From NCBI GenBank assembly GCA_943736015.1, contig OX031070.1, positions 41,192,173 to 41,256,172 of the forward strand: a DNA stretch of 64,000 bases, given 5' to 3'. Of this stretch, positions 1 to 13,300 are shown piece by piece. Below the pieces are notes generated by a model that had not been told where the DNA came from, did no database searches, and was given only the letters and a program-made list of their open reading frames with translations. The position numbers and the translations under genes are program-made. Numbering within the stretch: position 1 is the stretch's first letter; each line of letters starts with the position of its first letter. The stretch is from Tridacna crocea (lineage: Eukaryota; Mollusca; Bivalvia; Cardiida; Cardiidae).

Positions 1-519
1 GTCTTTGTCTGAAATTATTGATCACGTTCCTACATGTTTCCTGGCCAATGGAGTGGATCTCTCTCCTGACGGCACTCTTAAGTTCATCTGTATTTGCTGG
101 TGTGGGTCTGTATACCCTGTTCTTCAAGTAACCCCACAAGAAGAAGTCAAGGAGGCTCAGATCAGGCGAGTGTGGCGGCCATTCCTGATCTGTCTTGAGA
201 AAGATGAAATTTCTACCGAAGGTTTTTCTCAGCTAGTCTAACACGTCTGCAGCGGTGTGTGGAGCAGCTCCATCTTGCTGAAACCATATCCTATCAATGT
301 TAACCCCCCTTCCTCTTCAGCGCTGGAACAAATGATCTCTTAAGGAGATTATGATAGTGATCCTTACTTATAGTTTCAACTTTACCTTCATCATCTTCGA
401 AAAAGAACGGACCAACGATACTGCTGACACTCAATGCTGCCCAAACAGTAACTTTTTCACTATGTAGAGGTTTCTCTACACAAACGTCGGGTTTCTCAGT
501 TCCCCAAATTCTGCAGTTC
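1..519 (-). pseudogene. Tc1/mariner-type DDE transposase remnant (C-terminal half)
   Basis: Read on the minus strand the segment encodes the catalytic part of an IS630/Tc1/mariner-superfamily transposase: the second Asp motif WFQQDGAAPHTA near 290-260 and the third Asp motif WPPHSPDLSLLDFFLWGYL near 185-130, with roughly 36 residues between the two Asp residues. The copy is dead. The C-run at 305-310 has one base too many, shifting the frame just before WFQQDG, and an in-frame stop lies near 241. The C-terminus runs off the left edge of the window. The N-terminal DNA-binding part is absent: the reading stops abruptly at about 519, where an inverted copy of the C-terminal end begins. It lies beyond the last visible exon of the docking-complex gene, so probably in one of its introns or downstream of it. 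Confidence 0.85.
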
Positions 520-645
520 TGCCATCAGGAGAGAGATCCACTCCATTGACCAGGAAACATGTAGGAACGTGATCAATAATTTCAGACAAAGACTTCACGT
601 CGTAATTACCGAAATCGGACGTCATATTGAACATCTCCTATAAGA
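520..645 (+). pseudogene. Inverted second copy of the transposase C-terminal end
   Basis: On the plus strand this reads REIHSIDQETCRNVINNFRQ and continues to about 640. It repeats, in opposite orientation and with few changes, the minus-strand sequence at positions 1-75. The two copies therefore face each other tail to tail around the broken transposase. It could come from a second insertion or from an inversion during rearrangement. Confidence 0.75.
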
Positions 646-811
646 TTGACACCAGGCAGGATTGACACTTTCAAAGGTTCTAATACAAATTATATATCAA
701 AATAAAATTTGTTTTGTCTGCTATGCAGATACGTATTTGCTTTAGTTGTGTGTTAAGTTTTGACGAAACCACAATGGTTTAGAATGGGGACAGATATTAT
801 GAAACACCCTG

Positions 812-966
812 TAAATGAAGTCATATTTTCCTCTGGTTGTGAGTCACGCGTATTTTACCTAGGTAACTGGAATGAAAAAAAAATCGATATTTTCATTGAT
901 TGTACCCGTGGAATATCGAAAAATATTTTCACCACTATTTTTCGATATCCTATCGGAAGGCACTGA
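812..966 (+). repeat. Dispersed repeat, copy 1
   Basis: Shares an extended match with 19737-19889, including GTCATATTT, ATCG(G)TATTTTCA, ATCGAAAAATATTTTCAC and TCGATATCCTA.CGGAA. No coding capacity. Probably the end of a degenerate transposable element. Confidence 0.6.
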
Positions 967-1242
967 ATAAGAACGCATGATATCTACCATAAGATATCTA
1001 CTATACCAGTATATCACAGGTTGAATTTAGAAATATTTTGATATTTGGCCAAATAGTAACATAATTAATCCTATGGTGGATATATTTTGTTTAACTTACC
1101 TACCATTTTTTAATTCAAATCTCTTGATCATTTTAAAGACATTTTTACTCATTTCTGTCTCCCTCTCCCATAATGTGGTTCCCTTTTTTGTTAGGGTCGT
1201 TAAACACGAGATGGTATCGTGAAAGTTAAGACTTAAACTTAC

Positions 1243-1364
1243 GTCGAGTTTGGAGCTACAATAGAAACCTGCACGATCCGTGGGCTGACTCGACTGTCCT
1301 GCTGGGTGTCTGGGGTAGTAGGTTGACCTTTACTGTCTTTCTTGTCTTGCATTGGTGGCTCTTT
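1243..1364 (-). CDS. ODAD1: ODAD1 probable exon 11
   Basis: Acceptor GAAATAG (poor pyrimidine tract), donor GTAAGT. Phase 0 start matches exon 10. Encodes a polar, Pro/Gln/Asp-rich stretch ending IVQVSIVAPNST, resembling the low-complexity C-terminal region of the family before an acidic tail. An intervening exon of length divisible by three between 4106 and 1364 may have been missed. Confidence 0.6.
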
Positions 1365-4316
1365 CTATTTCAAAAACAGCATTAAGTGAAATATCCATAA
1401 TAATTCGTTAATTAAGAAGAAACTAAAAAGCGTTTTTGTACAACAAACACTATCAATAAGTTCTCATTATTAATTAACTATTGGATATATAGAAGTTATA
1501 CATGGAAACCGGTCCACGCGATACCAGTCACATTTCTAATTTCGTAAAGTACACAGGTCGTGACCCCGGCTTAATACGACTTGACCTCCGATCAATACAG
1601 TTGACCTCGTATCAATATTGATGACCTGCGACCAATACAGAAATCCTTGAACGTGATTGGTCAAAAGTTCAGTGGCGTGAGCGTCTGCGCTTACTTTTAG
1701 CCAATCACGTTCAAGGAGGCGGCAAAGTAAACGTAATCCAAAAATTGATATTTGTTTCCAGCAGGGTAGAAAACATTGTGGGAAAAAGGAGAAAATGCTG
1801 GTTACCAGCATTTTCTCCTTTTCTCACAATGTTTTCAGAAGGTTTTTTTTCAGGGTCGTAAAAACCAGGGATTGTTTGGTAAAGGGTTAATTAATAAAAC
1901 TGTCATTAATAAAGTGATTTCGTATTGGCCCAGTTACAGGTCCTCGGTCAGCCGTATTAGCCCTCGGCCTTCGGCCTTGGGCCAATACGGCTGGCCTCGG
2001 GCCTGTAACTGGGCCAATACGAAATCACTTGATTAATAACATTATAATATTACTGTAAAGCACAGAAGAACCTATCGTATAAATTGTGCGCTCTATAAAT
2101 GTCTTTGTATTTGTAACAGAAGAAATTAAACACCATTCCTTTTTAAAGTCTCTCACACATTTCATTTTCTTTGATTTTTTTTTTGTTCATTTCTTTCCTT
2201 TCTTTTTAGCAGGGTGTGTAGATTAAGATAAATCAACATATAGGTGCTGTCAAGCTGGTCATGTTGTAAACTCTCTATTCCGCTCACCGAAGGTTTCTGT
2301 GTTGAAAAATACCACAAACTGTTTGTAACTGATCGAACTTTGTTGAATGTGCAAGTTTAGTGTCCAAACATTCGGTTATTCCTATAAATCCTCTGCTTTG
2401 TAGGACAATACCAGCATTTTGTCTTTTTCCTACAATGATCTCCAAAGCCTTCTTTCTATAAGTGGTTACAACACGGGGTACTTCGATAAAGGATTAAGTA
2501 AGCTATATCCGTGAAATAACCTCCAGAACTGCCAGTATACTCATCCGTATTTCTTTTGTTTCGATTCAATATCAAATTATCAAGATTTTAAATTATCTTG
2601 CATTACATTCACTTTTCAAGCCTCTCAGTCCTTTGAATTCTATCTGCCACTTGCAGGCCTTTCAGTGCTTTGATTGCCAGAATCCCCAAGCTCACGTCGT
2701 GGCTTCATAACAGACCCCAAGCTCACGTGGCTTCATAACAGATTTGCTTTTTATCAGTAGACTTTTCCAAAGTGACAATATTTGATGTATGCTCTGTGAA
2801 AAGGAAGTTTGGTACATCTACAAAAAATATCGACCCAAGTGAGCCTGCGCAGTCTGGGTCGAAACCTTTTGCTATGAGCAGATTTTCTGCGTGTCCAAGG
2901 ATAATCTTACCTTATGATGAAATCGGTTGTGATCTACTACGGATTCACAGTCATGTGATGACCTGATTGGTAGAATTCATCACTGAGGTTCATTAAACCT
3001 TTTTTAACCCTTTACCAATCGACAAAATTTAAGACCGGTCCAAATTGATAGCACTTGCAGACGATAAAATATACGTAAGTCAAAAATTGAAATCTGTCTC
3101 CAGCATGGTAGAAAATATTGTTGGAAAAGGAGAAAATGCTGGTTACCAGCATTTTCTCCTTTTCCCACAATGTTTTCAAAAGGGGTCTATCTCACGGTTG
3201 TAAAAACCAGGGATTGTTTGGGAAAGGGTTAAGGTAAGACCTGTGTAATGCACTTCCGGTGAACATTCCGGGCAGAAATTCTAAATGGTTGATAAACAAG
3301 GATAAATCAGTATTTATGCAGAAATTCCGTTTATGTCTATCTTGAAATTATTTTTGATACTTTTCTAAGTTTCCTGAAAAGGGAGGTAATTATTATCTCT
3401 TTTTGAATTGAGAATGTAGTGGTTTTAGATTTATAAATGATAATTCAAAGAAGGAAAAAATGGAAAAAATGAATCGGTGAAAGTAGTTCAATAATACTCA
3501 TTTTTAATTATAGCTAATTTTGTAGGATAATATTATAGTGGAAATAGCTGTTTTCTATTACACAGGTCATACCTTAACAGAGTGCAGCTTATTTTCAGAT
3601 TTCAAATCAAATTTTCCTGAAATGATAGGTTTTGACGGTACAAATTACTACTATTTCCGACCAAGTGACTTTAAACGCCGCTTTTGAAATCTGTTAGTCA
3701 TATCACTGAGACTCCCGTATGGCATAGGCTTCAACTGGACTAGGCCAAAGTCCTGGTGGTCCCTATTCACCAACCATTCTCAAGAATATTCTTAGTCTTA
3801 TTCTTCAGAATTTCGCCATTGTGAAAGTAACAGAACATCTGATTGGCTAAACCGAATGGTTTAGCCAATCAGATGTTTTGTTACTTTCACGGTCAGAAAA
3901 TCTTGAAGAATAAGACTAAGAACGTTCTTGAGAATGGTTTGTGAATACGGACCCTCAGCTGGGAGAATTTTTCTCAAGGACAACCCAAAGACAAACCAAA
4001 ATTGCCTCGGACGGAACCTCACAATTGCGAACCTTTCAACTTTCCACAGACTGAGCCAAAAAGGACTTCTCCTCCAAAAAGCGGACACTCGGAAAGATAA
4101 ATTACCTTCATTTGTATATACTGTTGTATCTGGATAAGGTCCATCGTTCTCTGCTCTATAAGGCCCATGTACTGTAAAATATTCTTGTTGGTAACTCCGT
4201 CCTCGCTGCCTAACATATCACTGATCGTGCTTGGGTCACAGTTCACCTCCTGTAACAAGAAATGCTCTGGTAATCGAGTGCTGTAAGTCTCTGTCCGTCC
4301 GTCTGTCTGTCCGTCC

Positions 4317-4347
<31 letters not shown>

Positions 4348-7300
4348 AGTCCGTCCGTGCATCCTTCTCCTATCCCCCACCAAGCAAGTATAGCTTAAAA
4401 ACAAATGACGCTCACTGTATACAAACGCATAAGAGACTAATCCCAGAGGGGACGGTTGGTTGTATTTGGTTGTGTTGGAGTTTAACGCCACTTTAACAGC
4501 TATGGCCATATCACGGCGGTCGGTGACGCACATGTGTTTCCTGGCTTTCTCATACCAGTACTAACACTACTTTCTTTCCAAAGCCACCGACTACTTTTCT
4601 CACTTACTTCAGCAGAGGTGAGAGGCGAAAATACGCCGGAAAGAAAGTTTGCCTCAACCGGGTATCGAACTCACAACCACCTGGTCATGAGTCCGACACG
4701 CTCACCACTGAGCCACTCGGGCAGGCTCAGAAGGGACGGGCGGCGGGGACAGTAAACTCACAGAAAACAAACAAAAATAATGAGAAATTAAGGTAACAGT
4801 TAACAAGACAAACAACAAACCAGTATCACTTAAGCCATTACCACACAATCCCTACATTTGACGACCCTGAGAAAGAAGCCTATGGAAAACATTGCGGGAA
4901 AAGGAGAAAATGCTGGTAACCAGCATTTTCTCCTTTTCCCACAATGTTTTCTACCCTTCACAAAACGAATTTCCATTTTTTTTCAGACACTTTTGTTTTG
5001 TCGTCTGTAAATGCTTTCGATTTGGACAAGCCTAAAATATTGTCGTTTGGTAATGAGTTAATGTGATATATAATTACACAGTAAGAAAGGTCTCACCTAC
5101 CTCAAAGAGTTTTTTCACTCCAATTCTTATCTCGTCAAGTACTTTACAGACTTTAATGTTGTTCTTCTCCGCCTCGTCTGCCTCGATAGCAAACTTGTTG
5201 CATTGCACCTGTGATAAAGTGATATACAAGTAGGGTAGGAGGTCGTCCGTCGAACGCACAGACTCAGTTTGACACTCTAAAGGCCCTGGGTTCGAATCCC
5301 ATGGAGAGCGGAATCAACTTTTGGCACACTCGACACAAATTGGCGACGACATTGTTGAATTATGTTTGGAAAAAAAAATCCGCCTGTTAACATTTCCGAC
5401 GCAAATTGATAAATTATATATAAGAAATAACACACTGTTTCTTTTTGAAAAGATGGAAAACACATGTGGTTACCAGCAATAATTGCTTTGCCACAATGTA
5501 TTAAATGACCATATTATATTTCATGTGTCTATTTTCAGAAATGTTATGGGTAAAGAAATGTCGTAATTAAAGCTGGGGGGAATTATTTCCTCCCGCCGAA
5601 AATCTGGAACTACTTTTTTTGAAGTTATCGGTTATCCGGTTAATTAACCTCCTTCATTATCATCGCTTCCTTACATGTACTTATATATTAATGCCACCTC
5701 TACTAGCTCACGCTTCGCATCAATGCTAAAATTCGCTAATCTTTCTCTAATCCTTACAAAAAACGACACCTATCCATCCCTTTCTTAAATCTAACCAGCG
5801 CATAGATTTGTTCTTAAGGTAGGACCATTCTAATGAAAAACAGCTTTTTCCACAGTATTATCATCCTAAGAAGTTTGCTGTGATTGAAAATGAGTATTAT
5901 TGTAATGCTTTGACCAAGCCACTTTTTCCATTGTTTTCCTTCTTAGAATTGTCATTTATAGATCCAAAGCCACTCTATTCTCAATACAAAAAGATATAAT
6001 AATTACCTCCCTTTTCAGAAAATTTAAAAAGAAATATCATCAGATAATTTCAAGGCAGACAACAAATGAATTTATGATCGGTCAGGAATGTGCAGAATGT
6101 TATATCAATACAAATCCTTATTTATCTACTAATAAGAAATAATATTATAATTTTATGTGTCTATTTTTGGAAATGTTTTTGGAAAAAAAATGACGTAATT
6201 TAAGCTGGGGGTAATTATTTCCCCGTTACAGAGAATATTTTTCTCCTGCCGAAAATATGGAACTACTTTTTTTTTTCGAAAATATCGGTTATCCGGTTAA
6301 TTGACTTGAGATCAATAGTTTTAAAAGTGGCATTCGTTATCACAGGAAATAAAATACATATATAATATATTTCATCAGCTTGTGGTTAATATGGGGAAAT
6401 ATTGGCTCGAAAGGGAAGGGTCCGCGAAAATAATTCTTGCCTTACGGCACTTGTTATTTTCGCATACCTTTCCCATTTTCGGCAAATATTTGCCCATATT
6501 AACCACAAGCTTATGCAATAAACTCTATTTATTCCATGTTCCATTAGAAGCGTTAGGATGGTAAAGCCTTAAACTGGGTCAACGAACACTAAATACCACG
6601 TGACTAACACCGTCAGCGCAGAGATCCAATCCCAGAATTCCCTGACCCTATTGGCATGACCTACTGACCTCCATCTCTCGAACCATTTGTTTCCGGTTCT
6701 CTTCGCTCTTCACCTCGTCTTCTTGAAACCTCTTGATCTCTTGTTGCATCAGTGCTATCTCGTCCATAATGTTGTCTACAGTATCGTTTAGCTCGTTGAC
6801 CTGCTCAAAGTTAATTGAACCATAATTCAGCAATGGGGAGGGGGGTGGGGTTATAGGGAGCGGGATTTGCATTTCCATGACGCATCGCACCAGGTCATCA
6901 TAATTATGGTATCCATAAAATCCATTTTAACTGACAACCGCTAACTTGTAAGCCCGTCACAGTGAAAGTTTTCCTCCTGCCGAAAATCTCGTTAACTGAC
7001 TTGAGATCACTAGTTTTTAAAAGTGGCATTCGTTGACGAAATAGTCAGAGAAAATATATTATATAATTTATTTCATCAGCTTTTGGTTAATATGGGGAAA
7101 TATTTGCCTCAAAAGGGTAAGGTCCGCGAAAATAACTCGTGCCTTACGGCACTCGTTATTTTCGCATACCTTTCCCTCTTTCGGCAAATATTTCCCCATA
7201 TTAACCACAAGCTAATGAAATAAACTCTATCCGAAGTTTGGTGACATAACAAAAGTCTGAATACCTCCATTTAACCCATTACCACACAATCCCTACTTTT

Positions 7301-10300
7301 GACGCCCCTGAGAAAGAAACCTTTAGAAAACATTGTGGGAAAAGGAGAAAATGCTGGTAACCAGCATTTTCTCCTTTTCCCACAATGTTTTCTACCCTTC
7401 ACAAAACAAATTTCAAATTTTCAGTCACTTTTATTTTGTCGTCTGCAAATGCTTTCAATTTGGACAAGCCTAAAATATTGTCGTTTGGTAATGAGTTAAA
7501 GCTAAAATGGAAGAATAACTCACGTAGTTGTATAGAGCAAAGTTGATATCCTCTTTCTTGATGAACTCGCTAACTATCTTGTTGATGTCATTCTCGCCTG
7601 TGGCATCTTTGATATTGTCGAACGCTTCCTCAAGGCGTTTGATATGTTCTTTATCAAGATCCATATCTTTTTCTCCGGCATCTTCAAAAATTTGAAACGA
7701 CAGAGATATTTCCTCGTCATTTAACCGCCCTTGTATTCTGCGTGATATACCCATTACGAATTTTCTTCTATTATATTTCATGTGTCTATTTTTAGAAATG
7801 TTATACTCATAGTCTAAGCTGGGGGAAATTATTTCCCTGTCACAGTGAATATTTTCCTCCTGCCGAAAATCTGGAACTACTTTTTTTGTTCTACTGTTAA
7901 AAGTGTCAAAAGTGGCATTCGTTGACAAAATAATCAGTGGAAATATAATAAATAATTTATTTCATCAGCTTGTGGTTAACATATCAGCTTGTGGTTAACA
8001 TAAGGGAAATATTTCCCTTACGGCACTCGTTATTTTCGCACACCTTTCCCTTTTCCGGCAAATATTTCCTCGTATTGACCACAAGTTGATGAAATAAACT
8101 CTATTTCTGACACACGTTTGATATAAGCATTGTAGTCCAGTCAAACTAACAGATGGGTTGGAACTAATTGCAAAAGTTTTTATTTTTACATTCCACGAAA
8201 GAAAACGAACGTAATAATCACAAGAAAAAAGTTGCACTGAAAATTCATTGCCCGAAAAGAGTTATTTGTAATTTAAAATTGCAAATTTCGGTAAAAATAT
8301 ACGTGCTCGACGATGGCCCGAATAGCCGCCGTATTCAATAATATGCAACTTACGTCACAGTTATCACGCGCCTTTCTGTGAGTTAAATGTAAACACAGAG
8401 GAGGATGACCAGAAAACGTACTTTGACTAAGAAATTTAATCTACCAATGTATGAACGAAACTTCTACCATGACTTTAAAGGTATTTATCTCTCACTCACT
8501 GGTATCTTTTATAATAGATTGATGTTTAAATTCAAAAATCGACTTCATTTTTTAGGTCCACTATTTCAAAATCGTCAATGATCAACTGATGAGCGTCAGA
8601 TCATGTATACTGTGTTCTCCTTTCTCCGTTCACATAATACCCACTTCATTGTTTACAAAATTGTACATCAGCTTCATAGATCGCCAAAATGTCATATATA
8701 AGATAACAAAATGATTTTCCGAGCCATCTTTTGTGTCAGTGCCAAGTGTGAAAGAAACCTAAAGATGTTTATGAAATTTGATGACGTCACTACAAGCGAT
8801 GGTTGCAAATAAAGTACGGTCGCGCTTTAGTGCCTGAATTTCACCGCATCGTTATCGATTTCCCGAAATTATTTCTTTTAGTGTGTAATTATTATTATTT
8901 TTTACAATTAACATTTTAGGTTTTCTTTTTAAATGCTATCGTCGAGCACGTATATTTTTACTGAAATTTGCAATTTTAAATGTTCAGTTTATTTGTACTT
9001 GAATTGTCTCATTCAAATAGATAAATAATATTTAAGCTGAAAATAGATTGAATGAACTAATTAATTTCAAACCCAAGTAGTCGAGCATTCATAACAACAA
9101 TATGAATGGTAGTCTAATTCATATCGATTTTACAACAAAATTTGAAGCACGTTAAAACTTTTATTCAGTGTTTGATGATTTAGCAGGCTTTACTGGTTTT
9201 CACCAATGTTTCATCGATGGATATGACAGCAAACTTTACTTAATCATGTAGTCCATTGGTTTCAAAGTGCTAAACTCCCTATCAAAAAGATACTTGCACG
9301 TGACCAATGACGCTAGTAGGATTTAATTCAAGGTTGCTTTGATTAAAAATCCAACCCTTTAGCAATGAAACAGGTGATCTTGCACAAGTGCTGAAAGCTG
9401 TTTAGTCCTACTATACTTGTAGTACGAAAGCATGCTTGTTTTCTTAACAGAACTGTAATGTTTATCTTTAAGCATTCCCTGTGACCATGAAACACAAAAG
9501 AAGATGCTACATGTACACAACATATGATAATCAACAGATTTAGATTATAAGGAGATTTTTATCACAAATGTAGCGTTTTCCTCTTTTAGAAAAATGGCTG
9601 ATGTCTTCAAAATAGGAATTTACTGGCAAATATGACCAATGACGCTAGTAGAATTTCAATCAAGGTCCCCTTGATTAAAAATCCAACCCTTCAGCAATGA
9701 AACACAGATGGTCTTACATTAGTGCTGAGAGCTGTTTAGACTTACTATACTTGTAGAACAAAAGCACGCTTGTTTTTTAACACAATTATAATATAAATTT
9801 TGAGCATTCCTTTTGAACCTGAAACAAAAAATAAGATATTACATTTACACAACTTACGATAATCAACAGATTTAGACTATAAGGTGATTTTTACGACAAA
9901 TGCAGTGTTTTCCCTTTGAGAAAATGACTGATGTGTCCAAAACAAGAATTTAATGGTGAATCAATTACAATTGGGAGAACCAATGAATGAATACTATAAG
10001 ATTTTTCAGCCTAAAAATTGGAGCAAAAGATACGCTAAAATATGACAATAAAGCAAAATATCGACTTATCAAAATAAATTCAGTAAAATTCTGCCAATGA
10101 AAAAGCAGATACCTTGAGAAAACGAACAATAGACCTTACCCATTTAAAAGCTAATGTATGTTTTGATTAATCTATTGATTGGTACTTTTTGAAAAGTTTC
10201 TGAAAGTGGTATGACTTGAAGATATATAAATTGTTTCTCTACTGTATAAACGCAATACATTTAAAACAACACTGGTTGTAATTTATAAGAATTTAATAGC

Positions 10301-13300
10301 CCGAAAATAACAAGTTTTGGATAAATTTTCCCTTTATTTAATTAAGTGGTATTACAAATTCAGAGATACATATATTTTCAATACCTTGCTAAAGCCTTTT
10401 AAATAGAATATGATACAAAAAGAAAAGTTCTCCAAAAATCAAAAAGTCCTTGAATTTATCAAAACTTGCCAGCTTTGTTTCATTAACAAAATTGTGAAGT
10501 TAGTCCTTGCTATGCGATGTTCTCTATTTCCTCAAGAAGAGTACTGATTTATAAGGTCTACGGCTCCTAACTCTCATATTAAAAGATAGAAGTTTCCGAA
10601 ACGGGCCGAAAAGCCTTTACGAAAACAATCAATGTTACATGATTTATACCGATGAGTTAATGAGTCTCCATCCCTTAACTCTAATAATAAGATGCGGATG
10701 CTGCCTAGAATGGCCGAATAGCCTTTATGAAAACTTCTATGTTTACTATGGGTTAGGAGTGTAATCCTTACATGGATTATTGCTGCACAAGGCTTTGCTT
10801 GGCGTCCATGCAAAGCAGTGGTATTTATGGAACGGAGGAGAAAAGATTACCATAGCCAAACAGACACATCCATTTATACAGGCTTCAAATGAACTATTTT
10901 CTGTTCTCAAATGAGTATAGGATTCCATTATCTACACCAGAGGCTAGAGGGTCGTAGCACTAGAGTTTGGTGTTGGAAGAATGAACATGTAAGTGATGCT
11001 TGTATTATCGAGCATGACCATAAATGGTTGATCAGTTCATTTATGGGCAGGTGTAAGCCAATTAATCAAAAACACAATGCCCTCATCAAAGAAGTTTGGC
11101 GATGTATTTTTTTTTTAGGTCAAACTTTAGACAAGCATACAATATATATGGTGGTACTGCTGCGTGTACAGCTGTTTTCACATGAAACTTTTTTTTACCA
11201 GAACTACATTAAATTGTGTTATAGGGTGCATTATCCATTGATATGGCACTTAATGAGCATGTTGGGGATGACTCGAAAATAATCCGTGTATAACAGCGCT
11301 TAACCCCAACAATCCCTCTATAACTTTGCATAGCATATCTGGAGGAACTGAACTACATTCTAGATCACTGAACAACCTCATGGTGTTAAAAGAGAGGCGA
11401 AGCAGGCAAGGTTTTATAAATGCAAAATGTGTTCATATATGCGATGTTAATCATGTGATTATGATTAGTTTCTTTGTATTTGTAAAGCCATTCCCTGGTA
11501 ATATTGTGGAATAAACTTGAAGGAGTCTCCAGATGAAAAAAAGAACAGACTTTGTAAGAATGATAACTATATGAAATGGGGGGGGGGGGGGGGGGGGGGG
11601 AGAGGGGAATGGGAACTATCCGTTACTGGCAATTTCCCTCTTTTCCTCAATGTATACAACTGTTGAATGCTGTAGAAACTCCAAAGTCCAATGGGGGCGG
11701 GAGAGAAAGATTAAAATTCAATACTGACAAGTACTAATTTAACCCTTTACCCAGGACGAGAACATTAGATTTGTCCAACTGCTAAGCACTTGTACTCCAC
11801 AAATTAAATGTGTCTCAAATATCAGAGTTTGTGAGTAAAAGGACAGAATCCAATGTCTAGGAGAGGAAATGCTGGTTATCAGGGTTTTTAGAGCTTGATT
11901 TCGGCTTAAATATTGACATTGTTGTACTTGAAATGAAGCTGCTAAAAGATTTGTTTCCAAATTTTGTTCCAGACTAAAGACGCCGAAATTGTTTACCCTG
12001 CAAAATCTAAAGTTCCTCCAGATGAAAAAATACACGTGACACGTTTATACAGGTATTCACGTTTTCTGCGCATGTCATATTCTTCGAAGATTTGACCTGT
12101 CTTATATGGTGCATCACTCTCTCCTGATATTGGGGAGATTGCAGTAATACGCACTATGAAGTATAAATGGAGAAAATGGCTTCTATCAATACGTTTGAGG
12201 AAAAATCAGGCCTGTTTTAGCTCCAGATTTATCTATACTGCTGAGCATACCTGAGTGAATGGCACCAGGTAGCGTTTTACTAAGTAAAGATTTATTTCAT
12301 TTTGAAATTCAAAGTAACAGTTGTCGCGTAGAAAAGTAGTCTGGTTTTGTACCCAGGATGCCCAAATTAGATGGATGAGTATTTGTAGAATGCCATCTAG
12401 CAGGAGATAATGCAGGATTTTATTGAAGAAAATACTTTGGATATAAGAGAACTTGCTTGTCTTGATCCACTTTTGCCTAAAATTTCTCAAAACTTTTCAA
12501 AATGCATGTATGTCAGACAAGTAAAACATGGAATTGTTGATAAAGGGTTAAAAAGTGAAATTAAAAAGGGAAATGTTGCAATATTGGCAACTGTAGTGCT
12601 GTAAGAATTCTAAATTTGATTGTTCCTTTGCAATAATTTATATAACAAGGCAAAATTTTAATGTTTTGGGGCTATGACAAAGACTCAGATACATGTACTA
12701 TTTACTATAGATCTATATATTGTTACCGCTCCCTCTACTGTGGATCTGCATTTTGCATTATATACGCACATGATAATGATGTTTTGCCATATACAGGTTT
12801 TATTTCAAACAGATATATGTATCATATGTATTTAATGTGTTGCAATTCATTAATTTACAAAAAAAAGAAAAAATGCATCATAGGCTAAGTGGGTGGGGTA
12901 AATTAATACAGTTTTGCAACAATCAGCTTCCATTTATTTTCTTGTTTTAATCTGAAAACAAACGATATTTACATTACAATCTGTCTTGCAATACCAATTT
13001 CACAAATTAAGTAACAAGATATCATTTTCCATTGAGTAATTTGCATAAAATGGCATTTTGTTGAAAAACTAGAAGATGATGGGAAATTTATGGTGGACCT
13101 ATTCGAAGACATTTTTTGGTAACTTCCCCTCATAGTTCAGCCTGCAACTTTTTTCTTGAGACTACCGAGGTATCACATGAAACAAAAATGACAAAATCAT
13201 TTCTTTTGCAATTAGTTCCAAGTTTGGTGCTTTTTTTGGCTAGGTTGACTGGCCTATTGTGTGACGTGTATTTGACGTCATGTCATTTATACTTCTTAGA

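Noticed and set aside
1776..2036. Many 60-90 codon frames with peptides such as [18 protein letters not shown] or [19 protein letters not shown]
   Set aside because: They are translations of the palindromic core of the repeat family in its various frames; the recurrence reflects the repeat, not a protein family.
4620..4735. True tRNA gene near 4.7 kb
   Set aside because: A- and B-box-like motifs are present but the stems do not pair into a cloverleaf and the sequence continues into a SINE body; other copies share it.
7682..7928. 5' extension of ODAD1 exon 7 in the open frame
   Set aside because: The extension gives the wrong phase from exon 6 and overlaps dispersed repeat E; the acceptor at 7681 fits.
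10746..11282. Overlapping 60-120 codon frames on both strands near 10.6-11.3 kb as possible genes
   Set aside because: No recognisable motifs, no splice partners, in a long AT-rich intron.
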